From contig HG738137.1 in assembly GCA_000499405.2 (NCBI GenBank), forward strand, positions 13,757,661 to 13,821,660: a stretch of 64,000 nucleotides of DNA, read 5' to 3'. This document shows, in pieces, positions 47,746 to 58,820 of the stretch (position 1 is its first letter; each line of letters starts with the position of its first letter). The stretch is from Onchocerca volvulus. Its lineage: Eukaryota > Nematoda > Chromadorea > Rhabditida > Onchocercidae. A program made the position numbers and the translations under genes. The notes beneath the pieces were generated by a model. It had not been told where the DNA came from and did no database searches. It was given only the letters and a program-made list of their open reading frames with translations.

Positions 47746-50242
47746 TTAAGCTATAGCCTTATCGAGATGTTCTTGAACAACCTTGAAAATTTCATCCACT
47801 GTTCCCTCCGATGGAATCTGCAAAAATGAGATTTGATATTATATATTCTATATTCAGTAAGTTTTTCCTCTTCTTTTTTCATATGAGAAACTTATGTTCG
47901 TGCTTAAATTGATTTTAAATATTGAGTTTACGAAACGTTTCCTTATATTAACTTTACTTTTCCCTTTTTTAAATAATGATAATATGGAAGCTGTCTGATT
48001 TTGTTATTTAATTTCTCTATTAACGTTTTGTGACATGTTCTGTTGCTCAATGTACCAAGCAAAATGATTAACAAAATTAGAGTTTTTAGAAAATTGGGAA
48101 CAAAAAAAAGAAGGAAAAAGTTCGAGTGAATTAATTCTATCTAAAAAATAGCTTTCTGAAATAAACAAAAGTTTCTAAATAATAAATTTTTTTTCACCCT
48201 AACGTCAATAAGGCTTTGAAATTTAAAGCAGTACTTTTTTGCACCATCAAATTTCATTTCAAATTGGTTAATGACAACTTTTCAATAACTCAAAATGAAA
48301 AAAAAACTATTATACCTTTGCAAACCTTACCTTTACCAATTTTCCTTTCTTTTCGTAGTAATCAACAACGGGAGCGGTTGCAGTTACATAGGTATGAAGT
48401 CGTTTCTTAATCGTATCAATGTTATCATCTACTCGTCCGCTGTAGCAATGAAAAAAAGAGGGAAATTATTCAGGAAAATATGGAATGATCATGGCGCAAA
48501 TCATGTCATCCTCTACTAATTCAGAAACATTCACTTTACCTCCCAAAAAAAAAAAATTAATTAAGAAAAAAACAACCTTGTTTCCGCTCTATGCAAGCAA
48601 CGCTTAACCAAGGTATCCTCGCTGACATCAAAAAATAATACCAACTTAGCTGGTTGAATCTAAAATTAATATTTTAAACTAAAATTCGAAATCTCATTTA
48701 AACAAATCGAGAAATAAAAATAATCATTTCCCGATAAATACCAGTGTTTTTTCCAAATTATCCAATCTACTACTGAGTTGATAGTATTTTTCAGAAAACT
48801 GCAGATTTATATGAAAGCAAGTTTTAATTACAACGAAGCATATTTCATACAAACTGATAAAATACTGGATATTTTCAATCATAAATTATCTTCGCAAAAC
48901 TTCTAAAGAGAATTTGCTCATAGCAACAGTTACATTTTCTTTTTGGAAATGTATTTCATCTTCAATTTTTCGAAAATTTATCAATATTGTCAGAAACAAA
49001 CTTTCACTATTGCAAAAGCAATTTACTAACTTCGTTTTCGAATTGCTCTCCCTGTTTTACTTCGCGTGGATAACCATCGATCAAGAAACCTTTGGAACCT
49101 TTTGCTACCGCTTGAAGCATAGCTTCTTTAACCAGATCTAGTACCACCTCCTGAAAAAAAAAGGTAAACATTACTGCCATTATACCAATAAGTAATTCCT
49201 AAAAGAAGCTTTTTTGTTTATAATTTATTTTCATAAAACCAGTAAGAATATATTTATATAAAGTATATGGAAATTAGAAGAATAGATTCGACATTTATCA
49301 AGTATTTCTCCTCAATTTCTATGAAATCAGAAAGGAAAACTCAAAAGAGAGAAGATAAAAAAGAAGTTAAAATGAAAAAATATTCACCAACGGAACAAGT
49401 TGTCCATTTTCCATCAATTTATTCAATTCCGATCCACGTGGTGATCCAGATTTCACCTCAGCACGTAGCAAATCACCTGAACTGAGATGTATCAAGCCAT
49501 ATTTTGCTACGATTTTATCACACTGTGTTCCTTTACCTGATCCTGGACCACCTAGAAAAGAAAAACAAATGTTTCTCATAAATAAAAGTTAATGTTTTAG
49601 AAACATTTAAATATCTGTATCTCAATTTATTTCAGTAAATTTAAGAATTCCACAGCAAAAATAGCGTTAATCAATTTACAGTAATTACGTAGATCAAATT
49701 TATTTGTAAATCAACAAAATAAAACAACCAAAAGTTTATACTCAAGTTAAAATATTTAATGAAATTTTACTGTACATAAGTAAATCATTTATATTTAGAG
49801 ATATATTTAAGTGTTTAATGTATTTTAGCTAAAAGAATTAATTTTTTTTTTTTTTTTTATAAAAATTAAACCAAGCAGTAAGAAACAAACATTAAAACTT
49901 TGAATCAAATATCTCAATGTTATTTTCCGTTCTTTCTTCAAACTTTATTATAAACTTTTCCAAGTTGGAAAATAGCATCTCCATTCATACTTACCAACAA
50001 TAAAGAAAATTGGAACATTAGCTTTTTTCAGCGGTGTAAGATCAATCTTCTTGCGTTCAATTGGAGCCTGAAAAATTCATGAATAATAATAATTATAATA
50101 TTTGATCTAATTTTTTGATAATTTGATCTACTTTTTTGATAATAAATCTTATTTCGAATTTAATTTGAAGAAAATATAATTAACAAAATTAGTTTTTATG
50201 CCAATGAAAAAAAAAAAAAAGAAAGAAAGAACAACGAACCAT
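47746..50242 (-). CDS. Adenylate kinase, AK1 (short-LID cytosolic) type
   Basis: Catalyses ATP + AMP to 2 ADP. Exons in coding order: 50242-50240 (ATG only), 50067-49995, 49551-49388, 49150-49031, 48659-48577, 48439-48331, 47817-47746. Phases agree throughout, giving 207 residues, the usual length. The P-loop GGPGSGKGT is at residues 26-34. AMP-binding [12 protein letters not shown], the family block [14 protein letters not shown] and the short LID region HRAETSGRVDDN follow. The short LID marks the AK1/UMP-kinase group rather than mitochondrial AK2. The leading [16 protein letters not shown] before the core strand is typical of nematode AK1 as I remember it. No organelle targeting signal is seen. 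The start is inferred: ATG lies directly before a GTTCGTTG donor in the correct phase, so the initiator codon is the only coding codon in its exon. Confidence 0.93.
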
Positions 50243-51004
50243 TTAAACAGATGTAATAACTGATTTCAAATCCTTTCCACTGGATGATTTTAACGAATCG
50301 TATAACAACTAACTGGCACCCTATGAAATGCAATGAGCAAAATTTCAAACAATTGAACGAACAAGATGAAAAAACAGAGAAGAAAAATGCTCGAGAATAT
50401 TTAAGTGCAGGAAGAAGTAATAGTTTAGAGAATTAGAATATAAAACTTGCTTCACTGCACGCTTTTTGCAAGCTTGTCTTGCGTGTATTAACCTGCAACC
50501 TGCAAAAATAGCATGCAAAAGGCAAACAAAAAAAAAAAAAAAGTAGTAACATTATCGGCAAACGTAGAAACATGTTTAACATTTCATATATCTTTGATTA
50601 AAACAAAGAAAAAAAATGAGAAAAAAATGGAAAAAAAAAGAATGTTTACTGAAATTAGTAAAATAGTTGTTCATCTCAACATTTTGAAACATTTCATACA
50701 AAAAAAAGAAAAAAAAAAAAGATAAGAAGGAGATATTTTCGAAAAATTTGAAAAAGTAAATTAGAAAGCTATATATGAATAATGATGAGAATGATAAATA
50801 TATTGAAATTTATAAAATCTATTGTCTCAACATTTCACAAAATTTTGAAGAGAAAAAAAAAACAAGATATCGATAAAATGGTAGAAATCATTGCATTATC
50901 ATTATTATAGATAAACTGTTAATCATATCATAAATTTAATTGAATATCAGATAGCTGATAAATTTATTATCAGTTATCAATATTGCTATTGATATATTCA
51001 TCTT

Positions 51005-51172
51005 ACAATGGTACTAGACAATCAAGAAGAAAAGCACAATAACAACTGTTCCTTTTTCAACAACTTTAAACCATCAAATAAAGCCTGCAAAACACCAGAA
51101 TAACCCACTTTATTAGGACCCGCACGACACTGAGAACCACCTAAGAAATGACGTTCCAACAAAGTCAAAAAA
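51005..51172 (-). pseudogene. nad1: NUMT: fragment of mitochondrial nad1
   Basis: Read on the - strand with the invertebrate mitochondrial code, this gives the N-terminal region of NADH dehydrogenase subunit 1, including [20 protein letters not shown] and [17 protein letters not shown], followed by CFSSW (TGA as Trp). The frame is open for about 55 codons in mitochondrial code and stops at that TGA in nuclear code. It is a separate insertion from the cox1 fragment, about 15 kb away and on the opposite strand. Confidence 0.9.
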
Positions 51173-51558
51173 ACTCAATTTAATTAATAATAATTAATAG
51201 CAATAATCCATTATCAATTTATTTATTTAATAGATATGAAATAATTAATTTATATTTAATCGGTATGAAATATTATGTTATATCAATAAGTTACTAATAA
51301 TATGCTTGCAAATAAAACTAAATTATCCATCTTTGAATTCATCACTTTATCTTGAAGCAAAATCGTTGCACAATTGGAAAAAAAAAATACTTTAAAAAAG
51401 AAGAAAGGTTGAAATGCAAGAGAAAAAAATTTTAAATTTCGAGAAAATTAGAAAAATTATACCAAATAAATTATAAATTATTTCTTTTCAAGTATAAATT
51501 ATTGTAGAAAAAATTATAAATATTTGCTCTAAATGCAAACATCTACTTGAATATACAT

Positions 51559-51620
51559 GAGAGAAAGAGAGAGACAGAGGGGGAGAGAGAAAGAAAGAGA
51601 GAGAGAGAAAAAAAGGGGAA
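51559..51620. repeat. GA-rich microsatellite
   Basis: An interrupted (GA)n run with GGGGG and AAA interruptions, about 60 bases, in otherwise A/T-rich intergenic DNA. Confidence 0.85.
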
Positions 51621-51830
51621 AAGGTGAACAAACTTTTCAACATATTTTATCAAAAGTGACCACTAAAATTTGAACTGGATCGATAACTATTATTTGTAAA
51701 ATGATAGCTATTTGATTTTGTCTCTTTCTGTTTTATAATTGATTTTAAAGAATTGTTTAAACGAAAGAGAAAAAAAGAGACAAAAAAAAGAGAGAAGAGA
51801 AAAATAAAAACCATTTCATAGAAATTTCAT

Positions 51831-51864
<34 letters not shown>

Positions 51865-52382
51865 TTAGTTTTTTTTTTGAATCATTAAATGTATTGAAAA
51901 TATTTTAAAAAAAGTGAATGTTTTTCACACAAAAAAATATTTTTTCATATTTTTAAAAAGCATTTTTTTTTCCATCCGACAATTTATAATATGTGAATTT
52001 TTATTTGATAATTAACAATGCATTATCAATGCTATTATTTGACTGAAATTAGAAAACATTATTATAACGATTCATACATTTTATACTTTAATACCTCTAA
52101 AATATAGTTGAAAAAAAAAAAAAGATGAAAGACCCGGAAAAAATTATCAATATTTATTAATTAGTATTGCTGTAATTGAAAATTTTCAGTTTTAATTTAA
52201 ATCGAATTTTCTTCCTTCAAAGATTCATATCTGAAAATATGGATATTTTTTTTTAGGCAATATATACATACATATACATATTCATATAAATATTAGATAA
52301 TAATTATTCAATTTTCAAAATAAGAAGAAAAATAGACATTGATTATAACAGAGAAAAATGACATGAATAATAAAATGATCGA

Positions 52383-54471
52383 TCATTTTCCAACAATAAG
52401 TCCAATAGTATGTTCAATATTTTTGTTAAATTGTTTGATAAAATCACGATAGATTAAATCAGCTCCTTTGACCAATGGCATCAATAAATAGATCGTAATG
52501 ATAATTTTAATTGACCAATATACGGTCCAATGTTTTAGATAATGATGAAAAAATACATCAAACAATGCTAACCAACCAAAAACAACCCAATATCTAAATT
52601 TTTGCTTATTTCTTTTTAACATTTTTTAAGGGCAAGAGAAAAAATTTTAAATTTTAAAAATATCATCAATAATGGATTTCAAAAATTTTTGAGTCTTAAA
52701 AAAATTTCCAAATCAAAGAACAAAAAAAAGGAATTTTTCCAAAGAAGAATTTTTTTCTATTTAAGATATGAATTTTTTTACATAATACTTCCCTTGAAAA
52801 CTATGATATTCTCAAATCATAATACTACCAACTATCGCTAATTTATATCGAGAGGAATTAATTGTTGAAAGTTAATTTTATAAAACCAATTTTGGAAGAC
52901 CATTTCAATGGTAGTTGGAAAAGAAATATCATCCATTAAATTAATGAAACATCAAATGCCTTTATCAGTTACTACGATCAGCATGATTCCTCCAATCTCT
53001 TAACTATTCCATCCAATTTTTTATCATAAATAATTCAAAAAGTTTTTGATCTTTCAGCATAAAACTAAATCTTCTAATGGTAGATATCATTATATTCTCA
53101 TTGAAATTAAACAATATATTTAAATTAATTAAAATTATTGTTGCTGATAATTTATCCAAAATTTAATCATATGCAGCATTTTATTTATTTCGTAAGATTA
53201 TATATGATCTTAGTGCTTCAAGAAAAAAAATCAAAAGATCTTATTCATATCAAATATCTAACATTTAGAGATTTACAATAATTTATCTATTACATAAAAT
53301 TGCTGATTTAAATTTTAATACTTTTAGATCAGAATTTGATCTCATTCATACTTATCTAACGTTTAATCATATGCAGTTTCACGTAAAGTTACGTATGATC
53401 TTAAGTGTGATCTGGAAAAAATCAGAATGATCATATTCATCTGATGCTCTTAATGTCTAAGGATAAAATAATCTGCTAATAAGAAATGAATAAATGTTGA
53501 TAAATAAGTAAGAACTTATTTACCTAAGCCAACTTCTACATGCATTAAGTCCATGATGCTCATATGTAGTGTATGTTTTATACATAGGATATCCAATACC
53601 CTGAAAAGTTAATAAATAAAAAAAAAAAAAAGAAAAAAGGCGAAATTTCATCTTTCTGAGAAATTCAGTATTTTGAGAAAAATTAAATTCTATAAAAAAG
53701 AAGATATATATATATATATATATACCATAGCATGGTATAGAAATTTTGCCAAATCTCCACTTAAAATATATGAAAAATATGCTCCGATTAATATATAAAA
53801 TACTATCACTCGTGAAATGCCCAATTTTTCCTCCAAAAATGTCCAGCTGAGATGAATTTCATTATGTTCAATGAAAATTTCAGATTGACTTATTATTTTC
53901 TACAAAAAAAAAAAAAAAACATATCTTTTTCTTTTTATCACAAACATTTTATTTTAAAGTGAATTTTTTAAAAAACTTCCTGATTGAAAACACATTTCAG
54001 TCTTTCCTAAATACTTTTTTTTTTTGGAAGCTTTTTAAAAAATCCATTCTGTGAAAATCTATTTTTAATGTCTTTAAAAAAAAAACTGTTTTCGATCAGG
54101 CATTATTCTACGGACTTTTATTAATGTCTAAGCAAAGTTATGTGAATCGTATAAGTTTGGAATATAAAAATAATGAAATTTTGAAATTTTTTATAGAAAA
54201 ATTTATAAAAATAACGAAGTCACAGCTATATTGAATAGTGCACATTTTTCGAATGGTACAACAATCGAAATGTCAAAGTAAATTCTTTCTGATTAAATCT
54301 TCAAAAAAAAAATCCTTTAATTTAATAATGAAATATTTGCTACCACTGATTGCATCGTATATTATCGTTATCATATAAATAATTGATCACGATCGTATGA
54401 ATATTTTGAGGTGTCAAATCCCACCAATATTCTACCAAAGTATTATTTGGTGTGCGCACGCTGCTTTTCAT
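52383..54471 (-). CDS. REEP / TB2-DP1-HVA22 family ER membrane-shaping protein
   Basis: REEP/Yop1 proteins use hydrophobic hairpins to curve tubular ER. Exons in coding order: 54471-54391 (candidate first exon), 53899-53726, 53600-53524, 52593-52383. Phases agree, giving about 180 residues, close to REEP5/6. Seen: a pre-hairpin helix (FLEEKLGISRVIVFYILIGA), the family block GIGYPMYKTY, then RYWVVFGWLALFDVFF, a second hydrophobic stretch and LVKGADLIYRDFIKQF, all in family order. The C-terminal tail after this is very short (ends IGLIVGK), so the usual amphipathic-helix tail is reduced. The first exon, MKSSVRTPNNTLVEYWWDL, follows an acceptor-like TTCCAG and is less certain. An alternative 5' exon is at 55790-56104. 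Confidence 0.88.
53703..53724. repeat. (TA)n microsatellite at a splice donor
   Basis: About ten TA units lie immediately next to the donor of the second REEP exon (the intron begins GTATATATA on the - strand). Length change here would alter donor-proximal sequence but not coding sequence. Confidence 0.8.
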
Positions 54472-55789
54472 TCCGAAAACTGGAACTTGAATTCAATTAT
54501 TTGCGAAAATATATAAATCATGTAATTACTGAACGAAAATTCAAATGATTTAATTTTTCATAAATTATTGGGACAATTATCAGATCATTTAACATAATAA
54601 ATCTGTGAAAAATGAGCAGATTATATGGCTAATATGACCATAAGTAGCAAATTTTCCTACTAATCCTCAAAATATGAATTAATATTATTCATAACTAATA
54701 CTGCCATTAAATTATCAGTCATATTTCGAAATAGTTTCAATAATAAGCATTTTAAGATATATACAAGAAATATAAATTCCACATTAATAAGCTTAATCTT
54801 CTTTAGTAATTAGTTTTAAACATAGCTCCTAGAGATGAAGAAGATTGATTTAATCATACGATAAATAGGAAAATTAAACTATTTCACTTGATTCTTAATC
54901 TCTCAATTTCCATGGATACGCTCAATGTTTATATTAATAACATTTAAATGCTATTAATCTTTCCTTGCAATATGAAATATGAATAAAAATAAACTTTTCT
55001 ATCATATGTGCTATGAAAAAAATCATATTTTTTCATTTTTCCAACTAAAGAGAAGTGAGTAAAAATGAAGCGATTTTTTTTTTTTTGCGTATGAAATTTT
55101 CTTTTTCCCAATAAAAATAGCCATAATTGGAACATTCCGAAATAATAAACTTTAATTGCTATAATACAAAAATAAATAAAACTGTTTTACATGAAAGATC
55201 GGAACTGTAGTCGGAAATAAGCGAACTTGTTTGTAAATTGCAGCGAGGCTAAAATTTAATCATGAATTTTGGATAAATATTGAAATTAAGTATGGCCATA
55301 CTTTTAGGTATTTTAGAATAAAATGAACAATAAATAAAAACGCTATTCTAAAATAATTCATAAGTTACACAATAAATATTTCTAATAACATCCATCATAA
55401 ATAGAAACTGATTATATCCGATGACAAATACAAGACTAAGTGCAACGAAGCAAAAGCTTTTTGATTAAGAAAAAACCTAATCGTACTTTTTTTTTAAATG
55501 AAAAGAATGCTCAATTAAATTATTCAATCGAGAAAAATTAAGAAGACTTTGATATAAAATATGGGTTAAAAAAATGCAAAATTACTAAAGTATTACTGAT
55601 AAAGTAACTCAAAAAACATTCTAAAATGATAATCGTTTGTGTTTTTGTAGATAAATATTTCTCAAAACTAATTCAATTCATTTCCATATATAAAATGAAT
55701 TAATATCAAGAAATATAAAGGATAGTTTAATTTTGAAGAAAAATTGAAATTAAATGAAAAAAAAAAAAAAAAAAAAAGCTAAAATTCAC

Positions 55790-56104
55790 ACTGATAGAAG
55801 TATGAGATGTTGCACCCCGTAGCATCGTATCCGGTGATACTGATCGTTTATATGAACTAATGGAACTTGTTGTAAACATTGATTTACTTGTATCGTCTGA
55901 TATTATCGGCTTCTCGTTTACATTACTTTCATTCTTTTCAATTGCTGTTTTTACATTGGAATCAAGAGATGGTATTAGTTCATGCTGTTGAATAAGTTGC
56001 GAATTCGCGGATGTTTTCTTACGATTTTCTTCATCAACAGCAACTAATGATGTTTTCTCCGATATCTTACTGTGTAGATAGGTATATTTTTTAGCAATCA
56101 ATTT
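55790..56104 (-). CDS. Candidate alternative 5' exon of the REEP gene (Ser/Lys-rich, disordered)
   Basis: The exon is bounded by TTTTCAG (acceptor) and GTGAAT (donor) and is open for exactly 105 codons, phase 0 at both ends. It can therefore join directly to the phase-0 REEP exon at 53899. It encodes a polar, probably disordered segment (KLIAKKYTYLHSKISEKTS near the start, KRSVSPDTMLRGATSHTSIS near the end). A possible start upstream is a 15-base exon at 56483-56469 encoding MKALE between an acceptor-like GGCAG and a GTATGG donor, also phase 0. This would make a longer REEP isoform of about 260 residues. It could instead belong to a separate unseen gene. Confidence 0.5.
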
Positions 56105-57325
56105 CTGAAAATTATATTATCTGAAGTATTTTATCAATCAAAATTATGTTAAAAGCAATATAATTTAGGAATAACCATAAGGGAATTATTAAATTACTAA
56201 TTCTAACAGCAAGAATATTTAATTAATAATTATAACAGCAAGAATTATCATGCTACATTATGATATTAAGATCCTCAGCTTATATCTCAAACCAAATAAA
56301 TCTATCCTTCTTTCTCTAGAAATAATTGATTTCACATTTCTTCGAAAATTTTCAAAAGTATTACCAAAAATAAGCTTATGGAAATCCTAAGCTACAGGTC
56401 ATAACTTTTTCCCAGCGTGAATATCATTAATTCAATTCTATTTCCTTAAAAAAAAAGAAAGTCCATACTTCCAACGCTTTCATCTGCCTAATTTTTTGCT
56501 TAACTTTTCATCAAATCTCTGCCGCTCATACAACCGCAACCAATCAAATAAATCGAATGAATCAACCAGCAAAATAAATTTGTATTGATATCTTATGAAA
56601 TAAAGATTGAAAAGATAAAATTTATTTTGCATAAAATCATATATTAATGTAAATGGTTGATTAGCTAATTAATCAATACATTCCCAAGAAAAATAATAAA
56701 GACCAATCATTTGTATCGTTCTAGAACAACAGCCGCTGTTGCATTATTATTTGTTAGTAATTAGTTAGATCATCAACAGCAGTTTCTAGAAAACGTCATA
56801 ATATTACCGTTATCAAACTGTTCTGTTTTAATCGCCCCCCCAGTAATCATGAGTCTAGTTGCACAAAACATTAGGATTGGTTGCAAAATCTCCTGAGAAA
56901 TATTTCCCAACATATTTTGATACTATTAAATCATTGCTGATTCTACATCATCATATGAAGATCAATGTATGATTCAGTCAAGTATTACATGAACAACAAG
57001 AAAAACATAATAAGCATCAAAAAAGAGCAACAATTGAAAAAACAAAAAAAGAAAAAGAACTTTTCACAAATTTATGAATTTCTGAAATATCATGCCTAAT
57101 TTTTTGGTTTACTTTTTATGAGCATATTTAAATTATGTTCAAGTACAGAATATAGATGCACAACACATAGAAAGGGCACAGATACCTATCCAAGAGGTGC
57201 AATTAGTTAGATTATTAGTACTGCAATGTAATCAATTTCTATTTCCAAATCAGTACGTAATTATATTAGAGTAATACAATCAAGAGCATTGCGTATCAAA
57301 TCCAACAAAATTTATATTATCAAAA

Positions 57326-58762
57326 TTAAACTTCATATTTCGCAATATTTTCATAATATTCAGTTCGCTGAGCTACTTTTTTATTAGCTACTTCGGCTAT
57401 TCGGTCTTCAAAGCCATTTGAACGATTTACTCCATCCCATCGATAACCGGGCATGATGTTGAAACGATTTGGTGGCCAACTTCCCTTATATTTCGGATAT
57501 GCTAAAGAAAAACTACATTAATAATAATTTACATTAATAATAACATCCTGGAAATTTTAAATAGTTTTAAATATTTGAATTATTGCTCAAATTTTGACGA
57601 AAAGTTGAGACCAAAGGAAATAAAAGATTAAATGAAACACTAAACGAATGCGCTCGGAGTAAAACCAATATTCAAAATTGAAATGAGAAAATTTTTAATT
57701 AAGAATTCTAAGCAAGAATCCCTTTATCAAATGTTTTCCAAAGTTAAATTCATGATTCACGACTCTTACCAGCTCCACTTTTTATTTCTGCATTTTCCTT
57801 CTTTTTTTTCACGTAATTATACATTGGATCTTTCGTGTGCAATTGCTAAAATATATTTCCATTACTGAAGATTTTCTATCCACATTACTTTGGATTTCCG
57901 ATCAGTGTTCGAAGTATCTTTCGTTCTCATTTTAATTTAATTAATTAGGACGAAAGAATAAATCTAATAATGCTAAAAAGCACAGAAATCATATAATTGA
58001 GAACTATCAGTACAAATAGTAAAAAGTTAATTACTATTATTACCATGTAATGAAAGATATGTTTTGAAAATACCTTTTCTTTTCACTCAAAATCTCTACC
58101 AGTACTAATGGTTATACTTCGGTGAGTTTTGTGTGTGTGTGAAAATGTTTACGAACATTCTATCCTCACAACAAGAAATAAGCCATAGTAATGTGCTACT
58201 GGGAGAAAAAAAAAAAAAAGAAATCGCACAAGTGAAACGATATAGTAACATTTATTATTAAAAAAAACCTCTTTCAAGTGTTCATTCATTGCCTTATCGT
58301 CAACATGACGTGCAAAATCCTCTTGCGCGACCCGAGCCATTTCATTTAATTTCTGACTTCGCTAAAACAAAGCTTTTTCAAATTAAAAAAACTGCTGATT
58401 CCACTTGAACTTTCCAATATTTACAGTTATATTTAAATATTGTGTTAGTAAAGAAAAAAAAATTTATATGTATTGCAAACCTCTTCTAGTTGTCGTAAGC
58501 CTTTATTCCAATTTTTATACTTCTCCTCTAATTCTTTTTGCTTTTTAGCTTCACGTTCTTTTCTATCACGATCTTCTTTTGTTTCGCGCCCTTTGCCAGT
58601 TAATTTGGCACGACGAATAGCTGCTACATTTTTCCCACTCGTATATCCTTCCCAATTTTTTAGTAGCTTCAAAAGATAATTTAATGATTCGAAGTTCAGT
58701 AAAAAATCGAAATTCCGACTTGCGTCAGATTTTACTTACAAGTAAAAAAGATCCAATAAAAC

Positions 58763-58820
<58 letters not shown>

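Larger units (their letters stand above)
50243..52382. other. Region between AK and REEP genes, with NUMT and GA repeats
   Basis: Apart from the nad1 fragment and the GA-rich repeat listed separately, this stretch holds A-rich low-complexity DNA (for example a run of about 26 A around 51838-51863). The AK promoter and 5' UTR should lie in its left part. I see no coding exon. Confidence 0.5.

Noticed and set aside
56487..56565. Short open stretch on the - strand (reads FDWLRLYERQRFDEKL)
   Set aside because: It looks protein-like but ends in a stop and I found no acceptor/donor pair that links it in phase to either neighbour; it may be 5' UTR.
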